From Craterostigma plantagineum (lineage: Eukaryota > Streptophyta > Magnoliopsida > Lamiales > Linderniaceae): a DNA stretch of 64,000 nt. The stretch covers positions 13,658,001-13,722,000 of the forward strand of contig JAPQWV010000018.1 of NCBI GenBank assembly GCA_027422505.1, given 5' to 3'. A program made the translations under genes and the position numbers. This document shows, in pieces, positions 29,586 to 40,310 of this stretch. Position 1 is the stretch's first letter. Each line of letters starts with the position of its first letter. Under the pieces are notes generated by a model. It was not told where the DNA came from and made no database searches. It saw nothing but the letters and a program-made list of their open reading frames with translations.

Positions 29586-31250
29586 ATGGAGCAAGGACAA
29601 GGAAAGGGAAAGGGAAAGGGGGTCCTGTCACGATTGGTAAGAAAACTGTCGTAAGTTCATTCGTATGTAAATAGATTGTCGGAAACGGATCGAATTAGGC
29701 TGAAAACGGGCGATCGGACGCGAAATAGGGCGAAAACGGCACGACCAAACCGAAATTTCGGTTGGCCCAGTCGCGACCAAAACGTGATTTCGGTCGGTCA
29801 AGACACGACCGAAATCAGATTTCGGTCGCAACAGGCTCGACCGAAATATGATTTCGGTCGTGTCTTGAACGACCGAAATCGTTCGTCGGTCGCCGGGTTC
29901 CGACCGAAATCATGTTTCGGTCGGATCTGGCTCGACCGAAATCTGGTTTCGGTCGGTTCCTCGCCGACCGAAATTTGATTTCGGTCATGCCATTGTTTGG
30001 CTGAAATTATTTATCGGTCGTTTTTTTTTAATTAATAAATATGTAATTGCAGGCCAAGGGTGGGAAGTCCCTACTTGGAGGGAGCAGCAGAGCGGCCCCG
30101 TCGGAGGAATCTGGAGAGCGTCATACGAGGGCGCGCGGCGTTGATGCATCCGTTCGTAGGCAACGAGAGGAGGAGAGGCAGCGGCAAGCTCTTGATTCTC
30201 ATTCCGTATATGCGGAATACGATCCGCATGCGGATGAGGAGGTGCCTGCGGATGAGGAGGTGCCCTACGATGCTGATCGTTCGAGTCATCCGACGACGAT
30301 GCGATACCGTCTCCTCAGGTAATTCCATTCTCCTTTATAATACGAATTGCGATGTAGTGTCTTAATATACGTAAAATAAATAATATTTATTTTTGGGAAA
30401 TTCTTAAAAAAATAAAGTAGGGAGCAAGCGCTCCAGGGTCGTAGATGACGATTCTTGGAGGGTGCAGGGGCCACAGCCAGGTGGTCCAGAAGACGGCGAT
30501 GTGATCCCTAGTTACTTGGGGCACATCGCGCCCCGCATCTGGATGGGTGAGGAGGATCGACCCCTGCTGAAGTGCGAGCAGCGTGCGTCAGTGCTTCGGT
30601 CGCTTAAGCAGTGGTACTGCCAATTTCTGCCACAGACGCAGAGCGAGATCGATGGCACGGGGCTTAGCCACCTCACAGATGCCATGCTGGGTCACTTGGA
30701 CCAGCCTCTTCTGAGCGCTTTTGTGGAGCGCTGGCACCCTGATACGAACACCTTCCACATGCCGTGGGGTGAGATGACGATCATGCTCCACGACGTCGAG
30801 CAGATCCTGCGTATCCCGATCGAGGGGAGGACGGTATCGGGCACCCCGGACAGCGGCGACCAGCAGATCGCGGCGAGGGAGATTATGAGGGTTAACGCAG
30901 ACGCGCTGCGGGGATTATGGAGAGGCGGTGCGGTCGCGACGAAAGACGTGATGCAGAGGATGCGGTCTGGAAATAGGCCGGCGGGGTTCCAATCGCTTGG
31001 CTGTGGATTCTATTGGGGTCGACGCTGTTTGTCGACAAGAGCGGGAACCGGGTGAAGCCCGACATCATGCACGAGTTCTATCGGTCGCTGCCAGTTGCCA
31101 GCGGCCACTCGTGGGGGTCGGCCGCTCTTGCTTACCTCTATCGCCAGCTTGGCCTCGCAAGCCGAGCTGATTCAAGGGGTTTAGCTGGGTGCCTATCGTT
31201 ATTACAGGCGTGGATCTACGAGTACTTCCCATGCTTTCGCCCACACCGTC
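29586..31250 (+). pseudogene. Plant mobile domain gene in MULE-A (broken)
   Basis: A likely first exon (29586-29636, 17 codons, Gly/Lys-rich) ends at GTAAGA. An intron full of palindromes follows to TTGCAG at 30052. Exon 2 (30053 to about 30318) is acidic. Exon 3 starts near 30421 and carries the plant mobile domain: PSYLGHIAPRIWMGE, PLLSAFVERWHPDTNTFHMP, WGEMTIMLHDVEQILRIPI. A shift near 30975 moves it to the frame that reads GSTLFVDKSGNRVKPDIMHE and GLAGCLSLLQAWIYEYFPC. The exon 2/3 phase also does not fit, so the gene looks inactive. Plant mobile domain proteins occur both as host silencing factors (MAIL1/MAIN) and inside transposons; this is the transposon kind. Confidence 0.8.
29680..30025. 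repeat. CCGAAAT/ATTTCGG palindrome array, left (intron 1)
   Basis: About eight imperfect palindromes of the form CGACCGAAAT-N(2-6)-ATTTCGGTCG, spaced about 40 bases apart, fill the first intron of the mobile domain gene. The word recurs at 31580-31850. Confidence 0.8.
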
Positions 31251-31505
31251 TACGAATGAACCATTCCTTAGTAGCTGGATCTTGCTGGGCTATGACTACA
31301 AACGGACACCTGCACTTGTTAGACTTCGACAACCTCTCCAATTCATCCTCATTGCCTCTATAACGTTCTCCGCGAGAACATCTACTCAATTTTTTGGTTC
31401 CTGCCTTCTTGTGCGACGAAATTATCACCTCAACCAAGATCAATAGCGACGCCTTTCGCCCAGTTAATGGCTTCCACATCGGTTGGAAATCGTCCTCCTT
31501 CGCGA
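31245..31505 (-). pseudogene. MULE transposase N-terminal fragment (FAR1-like)
   Basis: On the minus strand, from about 31505 to 31245, the pieces read as the FAR1/MURA-type N-terminal zinc-binding region: INWAKGVAIDLG, then SRCSRGERYRGNEDELERL, then KCRCPFVVIAQQDPATKEWF. A frameshift lies near 31440. It stops where it meets the end of the mobile domain gene on the other strand. The DDE catalytic part is absent. The convergent layout resembles MULE-B, so this looks like a deletion derivative of such an element. Confidence 0.65.
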
Positions 31506-31579
31506 AAATGCCGACTGTAGTTTATCCCGTCGCCCGTGGAATCCTCCGGGACACTCTCCAAGTCTGATAAAAAAAATTA

Positions 31580-31850
31580 ACAACCGAAATCAAATTTCGG
31601 TCACCCTAAGAGGCGACCGAAACGAGATTTCGGCCACCTCTGTCGTAGCCGAAGCCGGATCTCGGCCGCGACAGTCGTAGCCGAATCCAAATTTCGGCTA
31701 CGACAGTCGCGGCCGAACTAGAATTTCGGTCGCCCTCTTGGACGACCGAAATCGATTTTCGGTCATCACAAGGGTTGACCGAAATTGTTGTTCGGTCACC
31801 CCTTGTGTTGACCGAAATTATGTTTCATCGGGCCGAAATTTTCGCTCGAA
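31580..31850. repeat. CCGAAAT/ATTTCGG palindrome array, right
   Basis: Six to seven imperfect palindromes of the same word as the left array, about 40 bases apart, lie between the transposase fragment and the right terminal repeat. Some copies are changed to GCCGAA/TTCGGC. Confidence 0.75.
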
Positions 31851-32176
31851 TCCGACCGTTTTTCAAGAATTCACGTCTATAAAAACGAAATTTACGACAA
31901 TTTGATTACCATCCTTGCCAATAGACGCTTTCTTTTGACTTTTTCCATTTCCCAAATAGACGATTCATTGCGATTTTAACGTTTTTTTTGTTTTGTTTGA
32001 GTCTGATTTGAATGTTTAATTGCTATATGAAAATTGTTGTCTGGAAAAGGCCTTTAAATAGAAATTTAAATTCAAAAGGGCAAAATCGTCTTTTTTCAGC
32101 CCTTTAGGGGACGGTGACTAGGAAAAGGGGGCGGTGAATAGCAATTCAGTTTTTGTTTTAACCCCTAATTCACTTG

Positions 32177-32183
32177 TATAAAT
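32177..32183 (+). promoter_or_regulatory. TATA box of the host gene at 32776
   Basis: TATAAAT is followed by a pyrimidine-rich leader. It lies 19 bases beyond the right target duplication of MULE-A, so everything upstream of the core promoter was displaced by 2.8 kb. Confidence 0.45.
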
Positions 32184-32374
32184 TTCCAATAACCCTAACA
32201 ATCGCCTCTTCGGCCCTTCGTTCCTGCCCGAAACTGACCGTCTGATCTGCCCGTGTTCTTTGTGTTCTTTTCCTCTTCTATTTCTATTAATCTTTTTGTA
32301 TCTAATTTTGTTAAATATGAAAAGAAGCTCCACTGTTGAGTGAGCCTCCTTCGTACCTTTGTACAGATCTTCAG

Positions 32375-32772
32375 GTAAGTAATGATTCCATTGCTTATGT
32401 TCAATTCTGACAATGTTGTGTTTCATCTTTTGATGTTTTGTGCTATTTTTTTTTTTTCTGATTTTCGTAGCATAGATTTGAATTTTATCTTCCTCGTCGA
32501 ATGATTGTTTCTTCAATTTCGTTTTCGTTCGATATTAATATGCTGAAATCCGCCATATGATTCGAGCTTCGAGCTACTGGGTTAGGAAATCAATTGCTGT
32601 GTGTCGATCCGTTTGATTCGAAATAAAATCCAATTTCTATTTCTTTTTCTATGTTGAAGTTCATCTGTTCTTCACAGATCTGCTTCCCACTTTCCATGTC
32701 CTAACAAATATCTTACCTTGAAATTTTCAGGTAATTTTATTCTAACTTAACACCTTAGAAAAAAAAAACAGG
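32375..32772 (+). other. Probable 5'UTR intron of the host gene
   Basis: A strong donor, CAG|GTAAGT, occurs at 32375. Possible acceptors are TTTTCAG at about 32730 or AAACAG at 32771. The span is T-rich and non-coding. The exact acceptor cannot be chosen from sequence alone. Confidence 0.4.
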
Positions 32773-32775
32773 GCG

Positions 32776-33482
32776 ATGAATCATTGCGTGGTTCAGAAGA
32801 ACAATTTTGCTGCCTGCGAAGACATATGGAGCAGATCTGTGGATAAAAAGGACACAGTGGTTTGTCCTAAGCCTCGTAGGCTCGGACTTATCAATAACAC
32901 AGTTGATCCTTCTTACATGAGAACCCTTAGATGGCATGTTAGGTATATAAAGTCTATCATCACTTGCTATTTCTTTTCTTTTTTATCTTTTCTTGAATCT
33001 AACGAACTCTATATCTCATTTCATCAGCCATCAGCAAGAGGATTGCGATGCAAAGGCTAGCAATGAACTCTTGGATATCATCCTTGCAAAGGTATGAACT
33101 TTCTTATCGATTCATTGACTTCAAAGTATGTCTATCTCATAAAGATCTAGGATTTCAATTCATGGTTTTATTACAGGGCTCTAATGGCACAGATCAGCAA
33201 CAATCCATTGTACAACTTTCCTCTTCTCCCCCATTTTTTAACGGGTCGCCGCCGAGTAGGGCCTCTAACCCTCTAATTCAAGATTCGCATTTTCTTGATC
33301 AAGAAAAGCTGAACCCGCAAAACGTTTCCCCGCGAACAATCGTTCAATCTCCTCCATCCGCTCGCAAAGCGGGCGGCGGGGGCTGCGTTAGGGCGATGAG
33401 TTTTGGTAATAACCCTGCTGTAAAAATCGAGGGCTTCGATTGCAGGGGTCAGCGTAATTGTAGCATCCCAGCTTTGGCTTAG
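32776..33482 (+). CDS. Plant-specific protein of unknown function, three exons
   Basis: Exons 32776-32942, 33028-33091 and 33177-33482 have GT/AG borders and fitting phases, giving 178 residues with no break. Exon 1 has DTVVCPKPRRLG; exon 2 encodes HQQEDCDAKASNELLDIILA; exon 3 has SSSPPFFNGSPPSRASNPLI, then a Gly-rich stretch, VRAMSFGNNPAVKIEGFDC and the C-terminal NCSIPALA. These motifs are those I know from a small conserved plant family of unknown function (Arabidopsis At5g16110/At3g02555 type). No signal peptide, membrane segment or enzyme motif is seen. This is the best host gene in the window. Its promoter is abutted by MULE-A. Confidence 0.85.
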
Positions 33483-35339
33483 GTTTATAAACGGAAGAAA
33501 GGTACATAAACAACTAATGATGAGTAATCCTCATGTCTCCAAGATTTCTTAGCAAAGTTTCTTTTTTTGTGGTAGTTTTTCTGTATATATGATCATGCTT
33601 TGTGGGGCAATTTGTTTTGAGATTATGTAATTACGAAGGTGTGTGTAAGATAAGAAAGTAAGAGTTTATGTCTCTAAGGTTGTAATGGACCAAGAAAGTA
33701 AGCTCTATTGCAGCTTTTTCCTCGTGTTGAAGTGAAGGATTGATCCCCTTTCATAGTAAATTCAAACTATGTTTGTAAATAGAGCGAGTAATTCTTATTT
33801 TATTTGTATTGTTTTGCCTCAACTCTCCATGATTATTTTACCTATTCTATTATTATATTAAGGGTGAGGGTTGGTGTATCTGCTCTTTTGTCCGTCAAAT
33901 AGATAATGTTTTTATAATTTTACCTTTTAACATTTCAGTTTATCACAATTTCAACCTTAATTTATTTATTTTTTAAATAACTTATTATAAAATTTGATAT
34001 AATTACAAAATACATTGGGATGTGCTAGATATACTAGTTATGATATTAACCCTAAGGCTTGCTGTAAACTGCAAAAAAATTGGTTTAAAAAAATTAAACA
34101 TTTACCCACTACTTTCAATTAATTACTATTTTAACGACCTATCTTTTGTTAAAATTAACATAAATTATTAATATATTGTATTACACGCATTTGAATGTGC
34201 ACAACATACTAATACAGTGATGATGATAGACGAGAGATATTCTTCGCAAAATAACTTTTTATCACAAATGGCTTATTGTACCACGGTTGGGGATAAAATA
34301 TAAAATTGAAAATACGACACACAGTACTACTTAAAAACACAATTTTTTGGGTATGAGAGCTCAGTTCGAGAGATCACAAGCACGAATTTTATGATTGCAC
34401 CTAAACGAAAAAGCCAAGTATAACGCTAGATTAGAAAATAAAACGCGTGCTCTGAAAAAAAATATATATAATAAAATTATATTTTATAGTATGCCTTACT
34501 AGCTAGGAAATGGTGTCATATGTTGGGCTAGGTTAGAAAATAAAAGATGTGTCAAATTATAGTAGTAGTCCTTTTAAATTATATACTCCATTTAAAAATT
34601 GTGAGTTAGTATCATATACAATCTTGCCAGAATTCAGCGTCTAATCTTCGCGCTATAGCTCGTGGTGAAGGTACAACTCTAAACCTTAAACTTTTCATAA
34701 GTGAGTGCCACTGTCCGATTGACAATTATTATTTTATGACAAGATTAGATAAGAAAAGAACTAAAAGAAAACGTTGGGCATGTTCAAAGTAAAATATATA
34801 TGACCTAAAGCCAAACAAAGATTATCTTTCTCGTTATAGTGTGGTGAGATTCGTCGAAGATGCGTTTTGCTCAGTGTCCACGCGGAAAGGGGCTCGCCAT
34901 TTATATATACTGCAAAAATAATTTTATTTTAACGACTGATTGAGAATCGCAATCAGTTAGTTAAACGTGTCCGATTATATGATGGTAATTTAGGACCATA
35001 TTTAGAAGTGTATATTATAAATTATTTGGAACCTTTTTGGCTTAGTTTATTACAGTAATTGTAATGCCGATAAAAGTGCAAAGTTAAATGGATGATTGAA
35101 GACGACGATGCATGTCAGAACGTGTCCATTCAAACATAAATGAAGATGGCACTAAATCTTTAGTGAAATTGATGTTTCAACGTCTTGTGGACGTGGACGA
35201 GGCTATAGGGGTGATTTTTTAATTATTCAAAACAGCACAATAGTCCTTCTCTTTATATACCTAATTACTGTATTTAATCTTGGTGATGATTGATGAACCC
35301 ACCGAAAAAATATCACTTACATGATGAAAATAAGGTGGT
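33483..35339. other. 3'UTR and intergenic DNA
   Basis: The first 300 bases or so are probably 3'UTR of the preceding gene. The rest is AT-rich with no recognisable gene or element. Confidence 0.45.
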
Positions 35340-35347
35340 ATTTAACT

Positions 35348-35622
35348 AGGGGTGTTCAAATGTCGGTTAACCTCCGAACCGAATCGAAACCGAAGATTCA
35401 GTTCGTACCGAATACCGAACGAAGAGATTCGGTTGGTTTTCGGTTTGTGTTTTGATAACCGAAAAAATTCGGTTTTTTACCTTGGTAAACCGAACCGAAT
35501 AACCGAATTCTTTTTTTTTTAATTTTAATACATATATATTTTTATGTCTTATTTAATAAATTAATAATATACCCACCATATTTAATAAATATGGAAAATA
35601 TTAGGTAAATCATAAATTTGTT

Positions 35623-35656
<34 letters not shown>

Positions 35657-35963
35657 AATATATATTTATAATATAAACAAAATTAATATATTTACTAAAA
35701 TATGGAAAATATGGGGTAAATGAAAATTTTGTACAAATAAAAATAAGATAATAAAAATATAAAATTAAAATCATATTAATATTATTGTTTTTTTTTATTT
35801 CTTTTACTAAAAATTCGGTTTTTTAGTCGGTTAACCGAACCGAACCGAAAAAAATTCGGTAAAAACAGAAAACGAACCGAATTGTTTCGGTTCGGTTTTC
35901 GGTTTATGAAATTCTCGAACCGAAAGTTCGGTTCGGTTCGGTTATCACCGAATGAACACCCCT
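35348..35963. mobile_element. hAT-like MITE with AGGGGTGTTCA ends
   Basis: 616 bp with terminal inverted repeat AGGGGTGTTCA/TGAACACCCCT and subterminal clusters of CCGAACCGAA/TTCGGTTCGG. Flanks ATTTAACT (35340-35347) and ATTTAAGT (35964-35971) match at 7 of 8 bases, as expected for an aged 8-bp hAT duplication. There is no coding capacity. It is related to the copy at 23035-23719. Confidence 0.75.
35626..35653. repeat. AT microsatellite
   Basis: An uninterrupted TA repeat inside the MITE. Similar tracts lie at 36073-36106 and 36595-36634. Confidence 0.9.
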
Positions 35964-36070
35964 ATTTAAGTTTTGAATCGAGTGGGTGTTCTTTCTAATT
36001 ACTTTTTGGACAAGCAAGACTAGTCCTTTCTTTATTTTTAATTACATAACAATCTAATTTAATGTTTAAA

Positions 36071-36072
<2 letters not shown>

Positions 36073-36106
<34 letters not shown>
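36073..36106. repeat. AT microsatellite
   Basis: A run of AT dinucleotides upstream of the MULE-type MITE. Confidence 0.9.
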
Positions 36107-36109
<3 letters not shown>

Positions 36110-36155
36110 GGTATATTTAATGCTGCAAAAAAGAAATGATTGATATTAACAATTA

Positions 36156-36593
36156 GGGCTTTTTATTAAAATAATGCCTTTTAAATTCAAAATTAATAAA
36201 ATAGGGTTCTTACTAAAAAAATTATCAAAATCGTGCGGAACGCAGAAAATGAATGCGACGTCGCGTCCTTTGGACGCGGCAACGCATGTAATGGGTGCGC
36301 CGGATCCTTTCGTCAAATTTCACCTGGTTTCGCCTGGTCAAACTCGTAAACTCCTTGTTTCTTATGTTAATTTAATAATTAGTGACCGGCGCTGTTTGTC
36401 CTATGGTGGGCAGTAAAATTGTATCAATCAATCAATCATTAATATACGGTTAATCAATTCTCATATTACTATCCTTTGTGTTTTTCTTTTTATTAATCAA
36501 CATGTGTTTGCCACTATTCATGTTCATTTAGAAGAAAAGGGTAAAACTAAAATATAATTCATTGATTAGGTGTAATGTTAAAATTATAATACG

Positions 36594-36637
<44 letters not shown>

Positions 36638-37042
36638 TGATTTGGGATTGCAATAAGGCTTCTATTTCTAATCGAATGTGAAGCTTATAATTGTACAGTA
36701 AAAGTTAATTGTTTACTTCATATATTAATTCATTTCAGTTATTTAAGTGGAACGAAATGGACAAGGTAGGGAGACAGATGTTTTCCCTCACCCCTATTGT
36801 CAAACTCCGCAAAAATTGATGCGTCATCATTATTTTATTTATTTTATTTGCTCTATGTTAAATTATGATATAGCACGTCTGAGTTTGGGCACTTAAATTT
36901 TGGCAGTCGCACCCATTACATGCGGCGTCGCGTCCAACGTCGCATTCGTTTTCTGCGTTTAGCACGATTTTGGTAAATTTTTTAATAATAATCCTATTTT
37001 ATTAATTTTGAATTTAAAAGGCATTATTTTAATAAAAAGCCC
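36156..37042. mobile_element. MULE-type MITE with about 130-bp inverted repeats
   Basis: 887 bp. Left and right ends (36156 to about 36300, about 36895-37042) are inverted copies starting GGGCTTTTTATTAAAATAATG. The inner parts are rich in GCGACGTCGCG words. A perfect 9-bp duplication TAACAATTA (36147-36155 and 37043-37051) flanks it. No transposase is present. An AT microsatellite (36595-36634) lies in the middle. The ends resemble the right end of MULE-B, a plausible source family. Confidence 0.9.
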
Positions 37043-37051
37043 TAACAATTA

Positions 37052-37649
37052 TATATAAGAACTTATAATTCGTGCGTAACAAAATATCACTTGAAAACAA
37101 TAGAATGTTGAAATATCACATTGATTTATATTCCAGTGATACACGTAACAGTCATGAGAGTATTACTGTAATAGCTCAAGCATATTGTTGAATTTGTAGA
37201 ACTCTCCTTACAATAATTTGTGGTCTATTTTTCTAATATATATTCCATCATTTTGATAGATAGTGGAAATATAGAGGAACACGTTTCATTCTTTCACCAA
37301 GTGAAGCGGATGTTTTAACCATTGGAACGTCTATTTAATTGACTAAAATATTCTAATATTCCTATTTAGGTAACTCATTTCTTTCCTAAGCTATTATTAT
37401 TGTTATCATTATCTATATCGTTTTATTATGCGTGAGGAATTGACATAAACTGTCAAATTTTAGTCTTTTAAATAAAATTAATTTTAAATTAATATTAAAA
37501 AAGAAGGAACCACCCATTCCATTCCTTATTGTATGCTCTAATTTTACCGTTCTACTTTTAGTATACTCCGTTCTAACGCATTTGAGTCTTTGAAAATACT
37601 AGATGTTATTATTATATTGTTTTGTCAACATAAGATCAGTTGTCGTAAG
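37052..37649. other. Intergenic DNA
   Basis: AT-rich, with no supported feature. Confidence 0.5.
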
Positions 37650-37657
37650 TTGACAAC

Positions 37658-38475
37658 TAGACCTGGGCTTTGGGCCGGTCCAACCCAGAACCGGCCCAAA
37701 ACCGGCCCGTTTACCCGGCCCAAAACCGGAACCGGTTAGCCCTGTTCTGGAACCGGTAACCGGCCCAGTTAAATTGAACTGGGCCGGTTCGCGGGCCGTG
37801 GAACCGCGGATTACCGGTTCCGGTTACCGGTTCCGGTTCGAACCGGAACCGGAACCGGCCTAACGGCTATATAGCCGTTGGGCCAACGGGCCATTCTGTT
37901 TTTTTTTTAAATTCTTTAAAACTTTAAAATTACATTTTTAACCCCAAACCAAAAATCTATAAATACCACCTCATTTAATCATTTTAACTCACAATTACAT
38001 CCAAATCTCTTCCAATCTCTCTCAAAAAACTCTCAAAAAATCATCCTCATATTAATATTTAATATTATTAATAATAATAATTATTTTATTTACACTACTA
38101 CACACACTCACTTATTATTATACACCAATATAACCATCCTTATTATTTTTTTCTTTCTTTTATGTTTTTATTTGTATTTTTTAGGTAGTTTTTTTTTTTT
38201 ATTTTTTTGTACTTTTCTTATCTTTTTTTTTGTTTTATTTGAATAAAATTTTGGATATTTTCTAAAGAATTTTTTCAAAGTAAAAAAATAAAAATTAAAT
38301 GAGCCGGTTCCGGTTAACCGGAACCGGCCCAATAAAGGCCCGGGGGTTCTAGGTATGGTTCTGGGCCGGTCCCGGGAAAATGGTCCCGAAACCGGAACCG
38401 GAACCGAAACCGGTACCACGGCGGAACCGGTGGAACCGGAACCGCCGGAACCGGCCCAATTCGGCCCAAAGCATA
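37658..38475. mobile_element. hAT-like MITE with GGGCCGG/CCGGCCC termini
   Basis: 818 bp. Dense CCGGAACCGG and GGCCCAA words sit at both ends, with GCTTTGGGCCG inverted near each terminus. Flanking TTGACAAC (37650-37657) and TTGACAAG (38476-38483) match at 7 of 8 bases, fitting an 8-bp hAT duplication. The centre is AT-rich with long T runs and no gene. The exact terminal bases are provisional. Confidence 0.6.
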
Positions 38476-38483
38476 TTGACAAG

Positions 38484-39495
38484 TCACAGACCCGTCCTAT
38501 CACCTATGAGATGCCAATTTTGGTGGTCGATGGAGTAACGTAAACAAAATGATTTTAATATAATTGTGGTGCACATATGATATCAAATGATTGAACGTAA
38601 GTGCTAATCAAGAAAAGCCCCAAACGAAATACGGAAGTAAGATATGATATTCGACCATATATTAGTATCTATGAAGCCCTACTCACTCTACTAGTACCTA
38701 GATTTTCATGTTAAACTCAGTATGTGTGATTATCTTTCTCTAATAAAACAAAAAAGATATTAAATATTTTAGAACTGTAGGCCCATAGACGATTGAAAAA
38801 TATAGACCCAAACAATATGTTATAGAATTGTTGGCCTATAGACTCGGTGCTTGTGTGCTGTCCACTTTAATTGTTTAAATAGGAGAAACTAAGCTATACT
38901 TTCACCTATATGTTACTGTGTGTATGTGTGTCCCCCTCATGATTTGTATTTAAATGGATATATAGAGAAATAAGAGTACTGAATGTGACAACGAGAAAAT
39001 ACCAAGAAATCGCAAATCAATATATATCATTATTGTGTGCAGAGAATATCATATCGTCTGAAGACTCCATTCTCAGTTTCATTAATAAGAACAACAATCC
39101 TTATATTCATATATGCTCTAGAAAAGAAAAATATTACATGCCCTTTTTGGGACCATACAAACAATCCTTTCTTGGTTTAGGGTTTTATGTACTTCTAGTT
39201 ATTACTTTATTTTGCTCAAACGCTAGTGAAAATTTTGTCGTTTTTCCTACGTATTGGCACGCGCTTTTCTATTAGGTCAAAACGAATCGTTGAACAGTTT
39301 TACATAACTTGGACGCAAAGTCTAACACCACGATTTTACGGAGAGATATGTCGGAAAACGCTTCAAATTTTTATTTTGTTTTAACAATTCTCTTCTTTGT
39401 CACGGGTCGATAAACCTATATATCTATCATTCTTTTATTTTTTAAGGTGAATCTATAGGAAAATATCCAATTGAATAAAATTTTAGATAGGTACC
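38484..39495. other. Intergenic DNA
   Basis: No supported gene. A 96-codon frame at 38985-39275 has a hydrophobic stretch but no family resemblance and is not called. Confidence 0.45.
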
Positions 39496-39814
39496 CATGT
39501 CAGAATTTTTACAGATAGATACTCGATTTAATTTTTACTAGTTCTCCAGTCACGTCGTACCTTCCTGTGTGTGATGGCGTACTATAACGCGTTGATAAAG
39601 GGTACCTAAATGTGTTTGTACGGCGTACCTTATGTGTTATAGATGGCGTCCCTAAATGTGCTAATACGGCGTACTAGTTCTCAACGTATGACGTACTACA
39701 ATATGTTGATATAGGGTACCTATATATGTTGTATGGCGTACCAGCGGCGGATCGGGTACCTATATGAAAAAAATTTATTCTACTAGGTACCTACATATTA
39801 AAAAATCTGACATG
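39496..39814. repeat. Inverted-repeat element filled with GGCGTAC words
   Basis: CATGTCAGAATTTTT at the left end is matched inverted at the right (AAAAAATCTGACATG). Between them, a degenerate unit of 35-45 bases containing GGCGTAC or GGGTACC plus ATGTGTT recurs about six times. It could be a small unclassified MITE. Confidence 0.5.
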
Positions 39815-39894
39815 TTACTAAATTACAAGTTTTTTTCCAAATGGATATTTATGTGTAAAGACCCCATTTTTTAATAAACAAGCTAGAAGGAGAA

Positions 39895-40310
39895 ACATTA
39901 AATGATTCAACTGCTAACACTTAAATGGGCAATTTCCGACTCTGAAAGTGAAGGAGGCCTAACAATCTTTTCTTTTCTTAGCTTTGAGCTCCTCTTCTCT
40001 GAGACTAAGGCAACATTGTCTTCGATCTGTTTGCCCTTCTGCTCTTTTGAATCTCGCTTATATCATCCTCATGTTGTGCGAGATTATCAAACACGGCATG
40101 GATATCCAGCTCCTCTAGATCTTTATTCTGTCGAATTTGAGTGGATATCCTTTTCCATTCCGCGGGCAGGGAAGAGAGAAATCTGATATTTGTCTGCATG
40201 TTGGTCTTCGCGATTTGTATCTTTTTCATCTCTTTGAGAAGAGTGAGGTATCTTTGGTAGAAAGTCAATGGTGTGCGATTCCTTACGAAAAATATCACAA
40301 TATTTGCTAA
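39895..40310 (-). pseudogene. Copia gag relic
   Basis: A 97-residue minus-strand frame (40298-40005) reads like the middle of copia Gag: RYLTLLKEMKKIQIAKTNMQ, FLSSLPAEWKRISTQIRQNK and HAVFDNLAQHEDDI. It is broken by stops at both ends and has no LTR or other domain nearby. It is an isolated fossil. Confidence 0.7.

Larger units (their letters stand above)
29379..32149. mobile_element. MULE-A: Mutator-like element with plant mobile domain gene
   Basis: 2,771 bp bounded by terminal inverted repeats of about 98 bp (29379-29476 and 32052-32149). Both contain ACCGCCC, CCTAAAGGGCT and AAAAAGACG blocks. A perfect 9-bp duplication TTTTTGTTT flanks it (29370-29378 and 32150-32158), diagnostic for Mutator-like insertion. 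Inside are a plant mobile domain gene on the plus strand, a transposase N-terminal piece on the minus strand, and two arrays of CCGAAAT/ATTTCGG palindromes. It lacks a full transposase, so it must have moved in trans. Confidence 0.92.

Noticed and set aside
36174..36416. 80-codon frame at the left end of the MULE-type MITE
   Set aside because: It starts inside the terminal inverted repeat and has no homologue that I recognise.
38985..39275. 96-codon frame with a hydrophobic segment
   Set aside because: No signal peptide layout, family motif or nearby promoter; expected by chance in AT-rich DNA.
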